DNA of 10,002 bases from DATBGE01 sp036558125 (lineage in GTDB: Bacteria; Gemmatimonadota; Gemmatimonadetes; Gemmatimonadales; GWC2-71-9): positions 1 to 10,002 of the forward strand of contig DATBGE010000212.1 of NCBI GenBank assembly GCA_036558125.1, written 5' to 3'. Made by a program: the position numbers and the translations under genes. The notes below the pieces were generated by a model. The model had not been told where the DNA came from. It saw only the letters and a list, made by a program, of their open reading frames with translations, and did no database searches. Below are positions 7,568 to 10,002 of this stretch, in pieces (position 1 is the stretch's first letter; the number at the start of each line of letters is the position of its first letter).

Positions 7568-7818
7568 TGGAAGGTGTGCTTTTCATTATCATCGTATTCG
7601 GCGGCGGCATGGTCATGCTGCTGTCGAAGAGTGAAATTGGTCGCGCCCTTGCCGAGCGGATCCGGGGAGTGAACGCCAGTGCTTCCGCTGATCCGGCCAT
7701 GCAGGAGGAAGTGGAACGGCTGCGGCACGAGGTCAGCGAGCTGCAGGAGCGGATGGATTTCGCCGAGCGGATGCTGGCCCAGCAACGCGAGCAGGAGCGG
7801 TTACCGGGAGGTCATTGA
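7567..7818 (+). CDS. PspB-like small membrane/coiled-coil protein, copy 4
   Basis: 83 aa, the shortest copy and the closest to the array consensus. Hydrophobic helix ~3-19, SEIGRALAERIRG (22-34), a short Ala/Ser-rich linker, then a coiled coil ~45-73 with leucines in heptad-like spacing and LQERMDFAERMLAQ, tail ERLPGGH. Its start overlaps the copy 3 stop by one base, and its own stop overlaps the copy 5 start by one base. Of the nine, this is the easiest to compare with classical PspB (about 75 aa: one N-terminal helix followed by a charged coiled coil with an RxRIxxLExIL-like motif). Confidence 0.85.
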   Translation: MEGVLFIIIVFGGGMVMLLSKSEIGRALAERIRGVNASASADPAMQEEVERLRHEVSELQERMDFAERMLAQQREQERLPGGH

Positions 7819-8168
7819 TGATTCAGGTCACAGTACAGGTACCCACTCCGCCGACTCCGCCCGATCCCTTCTTCGTGCCGCCGCCGTGGGTCACGCTGCC
7901 ACCGCAGGTCGTGTTGCTGATTTCGGTAGCGTTCATTGCCGGAGTCACGATCGTGCTGTGGCCACTGATGCGGGCACTCGCCCGGCGGATTGAAGGACGC
8001 GGTGCAAGTCCCGCGCTTCAGGGCGAGATCGAACAGCTCCGAGCTCGAGTCGCCGACGTGGAGGTCCTGCAGCATCGGGTAGCGGAGCTGGAGGAACGAG
8101 TCGATTTCGCCGAGCGGCTGCTTGCCCAGAAGCGGGAGCCCGAGCGGATGGGTCGGGGCGGCGTGTGA
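7818..8168 (+). CDS. PspB-like protein with proline-rich N-terminal extension, copy 5
   Basis: 116 aa. Unlike copies 1-4 it begins with ~30 mostly polar residues of which 9-29 are proline-rich (PTPPTPPDP, VPPPW). A hydrophobic helix ~31-50, ALARRIEGR (53-61) and a longer coiled coil ~68-104 ending VAELEERVDFAERLLAQ follow. If the C-terminus is cytoplasmic, the proline-rich part faces the periplasm or cell exterior, where it could contact envelope material or partner proteins; this is inference. The ATG at 7818 overlaps the previous stop by one base and has GGGAGGT 5 nt upstream; an adjacent TTG at 7815 is less likely. It is the first copy of the 'ELEER' subgroup (copies 5-9). Confidence 0.82.
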   Translation: MIQVTVQVPTPPTPPDPFFVPPPWVTLPPQVVLLISVAFIAGVTIVLWPLMRALARRIEGRGASPALQGEIEQLRARVADVEVLQHRVAELEERVDFAERLLAQKREPERMGRGGV

Positions 8169-8211
8169 GGGTTCGGTATTTAGCCACATAAGTCGATGGA
8201 AGAGGCAGCAA

Positions 8212-8496
8212 ATGGATTTCGAATCGATTCTCAGAATCATCGTGGTCGCGATCACCGTCGTGGGTGTTCCGGTGGCCGCATACGCCGCGATTGTCGCAAC
8301 TAGAGCGATTTGGGTGAAGCCGGGCCTGCAGGGGGACAAGGTCGAGGAGCTTGGCCAGGAAGTCGACGCGCTTCGCTCCCGGCTGAATGAAGTGGAGGGG
8401 CAGCAAAACCGTATCGCGGAGCTGGAGGAACGACTCGATTTTGCCGAGCGGTTGCTGGCTCAATCTCGCGAGCCTGAGCGGTTTCCGAGGGCGTGA
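8212..8496 (+). CDS. PspB-like small membrane/coiled-coil protein, copy 6
   Basis: 94 aa: long hydrophobic helix ~5-29, then a coiled coil ~43-83 ending IAELEERLDFAERLLAQ and tail SREPERFPRA. It is the one copy lacking the RI+G segment after the helix: TRAIWVKPGLQG stands there, so either that segment is dispensable or this member is specialised. The ATG at 8212 has GGAAGAGG (8198-8205) 6 nt upstream. Starts farther upstream in the same frame would run through the gap and the copy 5 end and have no such site. The 43-nt gap before it is the longest between intact array members, and the sequence there (GTATTTAGCCACATAAG) is AT-richer than its surroundings. Confidence 0.8.
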   Translation: MDFESILRIIVVAITVVGVPVAAYAAIVATRAIWVKPGLQGDKVEELGQEVDALRSRLNEVEGQQNRIAELEERLDFAERLLAQSREPERFPRA

Positions 8497-8505
8497 GGAT
8501 AAGGA

Positions 8506-8784
8506 ATGGGTGATGGCCTGGGAGATTTCGCGTTCTGGTGCGCCGTTGGCGTCATCGGTTTCACCTTGTTGAACGGTCCCATCGGACGCGCCATAGCAGG
8601 TCGGCTCCAGGGTCGCAAAGTGGCTCCTCCCGATGAAGAGCGGGTGCGCGAGCTCGAGGCGCGAGTGGCCGACCTGGAGCAGTGCCAGGCCAGGCTGGCC
8701 GAAGTTGAGGAACGACTCGACTTCAACGAGCGGTTGCTGAGTCAACAGAGAGACGCCGCCCGTCTTGGAGAGGGAAGCCGCTGA
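8506..8784 (+). CDS. PspB-like small membrane/coiled-coil protein, copy 7
   Basis: 92 aa: helix ~8-23, GPIGRAIAGRLQGR (24-37), coiled coil ~43-80 with VEERLDFNERLLSQ (Asn replaces the usual Ala), tail ARLGEGSR. It is the only copy with cysteines: C12 in the membrane helix and C60 within the coiled coil. Across a parallel dimer C60 could form a disulfide only if the local environment is oxidising, which is unlikely in the cytoplasm. The start at 8506 is preceded by AGGATAAGGA, 9 nt after the copy 6 stop. The stop overlaps the copy 8 ATG by one base, and the tail codons (GGAGAGGGAAGC) provide that gene's ribosome-binding site. Confidence 0.82.
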   Translation: MGDGLGDFAFWCAVGVIGFTLLNGPIGRAIAGRLQGRKVAPPDEERVRELEARVADLEQCQARLAEVEERLDFNERLLSQQRDAARLGEGSR

Positions 8785-9071
8785 TGGGTGAAATCGCCAA
8801 GGTCACGATCGTCCTGTTCATGGTAATCGGCGTGCCGATGCTCTCGATCTTCGTCCTGCCGCCTATTGCCAAGGCGTTTGCGCGGAGACTGGAAGGCCGT
8901 TCGGGCAGGCAGGACGACGAAACGGCCGCGGAGCTGGCTGACCTCCAGGCCCGGGTCGGTGAAATCGACAGTTTGCAGACCAGGATGGCCGAGCTCGAGG
9001 AGCGACTGGAATTCGCGGAGCGGCTCTTGGCGACTCGCCGCGAAGCGGATCAACTGCCGGGCGGGCGATGA
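8784..9071 (+). CDS. PspB-like small membrane/coiled-coil protein, copy 8
   Basis: 95 aa: hydrophobic helix ~5-25 (VTIVLFMVIGVPML onward), PPIAKAFARRLEGR (26-39), coiled coil ~48-84 with MAELEERLEFAERLLAT (Glu replaces the usual Asp), tail LPGGR. The start overlaps the copy 7 TGA by one base; the 3' end overlaps copy 9 by four bases (ATGA, 9068-9071). The basic segment after the helix predicts a cytoplasmic coiled coil. It is a typical member of the long-coil subgroup. Confidence 0.84.
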   Translation: MGEIAKVTIVLFMVIGVPMLSIFVLPPIAKAFARRLEGRSGRQDDETAAELADLQARVGEIDSLQTRMAELEERLEFAERLLATRREADQLPGGR

Positions 9072-9418
9072 TCAAGAAATGGCTCGGACTCGACCTGTTC
9101 GACCTCCTGGTGCACGCGGGGGTCACCATCGGCCTGGCGGCCGCGATAGACAGCGCCTCCACCGGTCCGGGTGGTGAGGGAGCCATCGCGCTCCTGATAA
9201 CGGCCTCATTGATCGTGCTCGCGTACCGGCGGCACCGGGCTACTGCACGCAGGGGCGCCGACGCACCAGGCGAGCCGGGACAGCTGGAAGAACTGGAAGC
9301 CCGCGTCGCCGAGCTGGAGGCTGGGCAATCCCGCATGCTGGAGCTCGAGGAGCGGGTGGATTTTGCCGAGCGGCTATTGAGCCAGCAGAGAGAGCCGGTC
9401 AAACTGCAGAAGGAGTAG
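9068..9418 (+). CDS. PspB-like protein with two predicted membrane segments, copy 9
   Basis: 116 aa. It starts MIKKW, has a hydrophobic stretch ~11-27 (FDLLVHAGVTIGLAAAI), a small polar Gly/Ser loop, and a second hydrophobic segment ~38-53 (GAIALLITASLIVLAY) followed by RRHRATARR. Basic residues on both outer sides predict a hairpin with both ends in the cytoplasm. The first stretch is only moderately hydrophobic, so a peripheral helix is the alternative. The coiled coil ~72-105 ends LELEERVDFAERLLSQ; the tail REPVKLQKE lacks the Gly tail. It overlaps copy 8 by 4 nt with only a weak GGGCGGGCG ribosome-binding site, so coupled translation is likely. After its TAG the same frame continues into a degenerate tenth motif. 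Confidence 0.82.
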   Translation: MIKKWLGLDLFDLLVHAGVTIGLAAAIDSASTGPGGEGAIALLITASLIVLAYRRHRATARRGADAPGEPGQLEELEARVAELEAGQSRMLELEERVDFAERLLSQQREPVKLQKE

Positions 9419-9523
9419 AGGGAGGCTGGGCAGGATCAGGCGAGGGAGGAGCGATTAGATTTCGCGGTGCATACGCTTAGCCAGAGGCGGGATTCAGCCG
9501 CCCTCACGGAAGGCGGTAAGTGA
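9419..9523 (+). pseudogene. Remnant of a tenth array member (coiled-coil end only)
   Basis: This 105-nt stretch continues in the frame of copy 9 directly after its TAG and reads, in part, EERLDFAVHTLSQRRDSAAL, then TEGGK and TGA. That aligns with EERLDFNERLLSQQRDAARLGEGSR of copy 7 and with the end of copy 9. At the DNA level GAGGCTGGGCA occurs both here (9422-9432) and in copy 9 (9316-9326). There is no membrane helix and no credible start codon, and AERL of the core motif has become AVHT. It looks like the decayed 3' end of another copy. Its TGA still overlaps the ATG of the next gene by one base, and GGAAGGCGG in its end may serve as that gene's ribosome-binding site. Stop-codon readthrough of the copy 9 TAG is a less likely alternative. 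Confidence 0.75.
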
Positions 9524-9915
9524 TGGTTACGAAAGAGGATATCGAGAGTTTTCTGGACCGGATAGACAGCGGCACCGCGAACGTCGGCGAGGTCAAGCCG
9601 GGCACCTGGGTCGTGAAGACGGTGGCAGGCGCGGAAGTTGTAGTACACTATGCCCCACCGGTCGTGATTCTGCGGGTGACGGTGATGACCCTGCCGGCCG
9701 CCGAGCCTCGGCGCTCCGAGTTGCTCCGCGAGCTGCTCGAGCTGAACGCCCGAGACCTAGTGCACGGCGCGTACGGGCTTGAAGGAGATCGGGTCGTGCT
9801 CACCGACACGCTGGAGCTGGAGAACCTCGATTTCAATGAGTTCGAGGCGAGCTTCGATTCGATCACGCTCGCGCTCGCACAGCACCTCGGCGCCCTCGCG
9901 CCCTACCGGGAGTAA
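9523..9915 (+). CDS. YbjN/type III secretion chaperone-like domain protein
   Basis: 130 aa, soluble, with no signal peptide or membrane segment. The pattern is an N-terminal helix (KEDIESFLDRI), beta strands (TWVVKTVAGAEVVVHY, VVILRVTVMTLP), then LLRELLELNARDLVHGAYGLEGDRVVLTDTLELENLDFNEFEASFDSI and a final helix. This is the layout of YbjN-like proteins, which share a fold with CesT/SycE secretion chaperones; it normally mediates protein-protein contact. I read the family from pattern, without a search. The ATG at 9523 overlaps the TGA of the relic copy; a GTG at 9520 is the only close alternative. It sits between the PspB-like array and pspA with 8 nt to the latter, so it is probably part of the same transcript and may act as chaperone or adaptor for PspA or the membrane proteins. 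Confidence 0.75.
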   Translation: MVTKEDIESFLDRIDSGTANVGEVKPGTWVVKTVAGAEVVVHYAPPVVILRVTVMTLPAAEPRRSELLRELLELNARDLVHGAYGLEGDRVVLTDTLELENLDFNEFEASFDSITLALAQHLGALAPYRE

Positions 9916-9923
9916 CCGTCGTC

Positions 9924-10002
9924 ATGGGGATCTTCGACCGCCTGTCCACAATGATCCGGTCCAACATCAATGACCTCATCTCCCGGGCCGAAAACCCGGA
10001 GA
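9924..10002 (+). CDS. pspA: PspA/IM30 family protein (3' end outside window)
   Basis: Only the first 26 residues are visible: MGIFDRLSTMIRSNINDLIS followed by RAENPE. They match the N-terminal amphipathic helix of PspA/Vipp1 proteins (MGIF-R---I--ANIN-LLDKAEDPE pattern), which contacts stressed membranes; the remainder should be a long helical hairpin that forms ESCRT-III-like rods. The ATG at 9924 has GGGAG (9908-9912) upstream and follows the YbjN-like stop by 8 nt. In E. coli PspA binds PspB/PspC at the membrane and inhibits the activator PspF. Here nine PspB-like genes precede it, and no pspC or pspF is visible in the window. Length and integrity cannot be judged. Confidence 0.88.
   Translation, partial: MGIFDRLSTMIRSNINDLISRAENPE

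Noticed and set aside
8122..8211. Longer start for array copy 6
   Set aside because: It overlaps the end of copy 5 in another frame and adds unrelated residues; ATG 8212 has a strong ribosome-binding site.
7945..8745. 266-codon minus-strand frame opposite array copies 5-7
   Set aside because: The recurring PLGKIESFLQL-like phrases are only the reverse complement of the repeated DFAERLL motif, and the frame crosses three well-supported genes.
6744..9418. Array as toxin-antitoxin, conjugation or phage structural genes
   Set aside because: No toxin, recombinase or phage motif is present; the shared helix plus coiled coil and direct linkage to pspA fit a Psp-type membrane module better.

Overview
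The window is GC-rich bacterial chromosome in which every supported gene reads on the + strand. The split, Fe-S type L-serine dehydratase, a secreted S9 peptidase of dipeptidyl-peptidase IV type and a large arylsulfatase would fit a Gemmatimonadota- or Acidobacteriota-like environmental bacterium. That placement is an impression from protein style; there is no rRNA or marker gene to fix it.

Layout. (1) 2-2200: a sulfatase cut at its 5' end by the window edge. (2) 2364-4655: an exported DPP-IV-type serine peptidase. It is followed by a striking intergenic element (4656-4826) made of degenerate 8-nt units in two inverted blocks around a 20/21-bp hairpin. (3) 4862-6617: three genes joined by one-base stop/start overlaps, namely a 71-aa protein of unknown function and the beta and alpha subunits of L-serine dehydratase. 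A perfect 7-bp hairpin follows. (4) 6744 to the window end: a tight cluster of nine consecutive small genes (83-116 aa), the remnant of a tenth, a YbjN-like gene and the start of pspA.

The nine small proteins share one design: an N-terminal membrane helix, a short basic segment (often IG+A+A+RI+G, + being any residue), a linker, and a cytoplasmic coiled coil ending in a near-invariant LEERVDFAERLLAQ-like motif. This is the architecture of PspB, the small membrane partner of PspA. Together with the downstream YbjN-like gene and pspA it suggests an expanded phage-shock-type envelope stress module. The coiled coil is constant while the membrane segments differ in sequence, and even in number. 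This suggests different sensors or anchors sharing one docking module. The architecture and pspA linkage are read from the sequence; homology to PspB and the stress role are inferences.

The sulfatase, peptidase and serine dehydratase genes look like ordinary metabolism and have no evident link to the Psp-like cluster.
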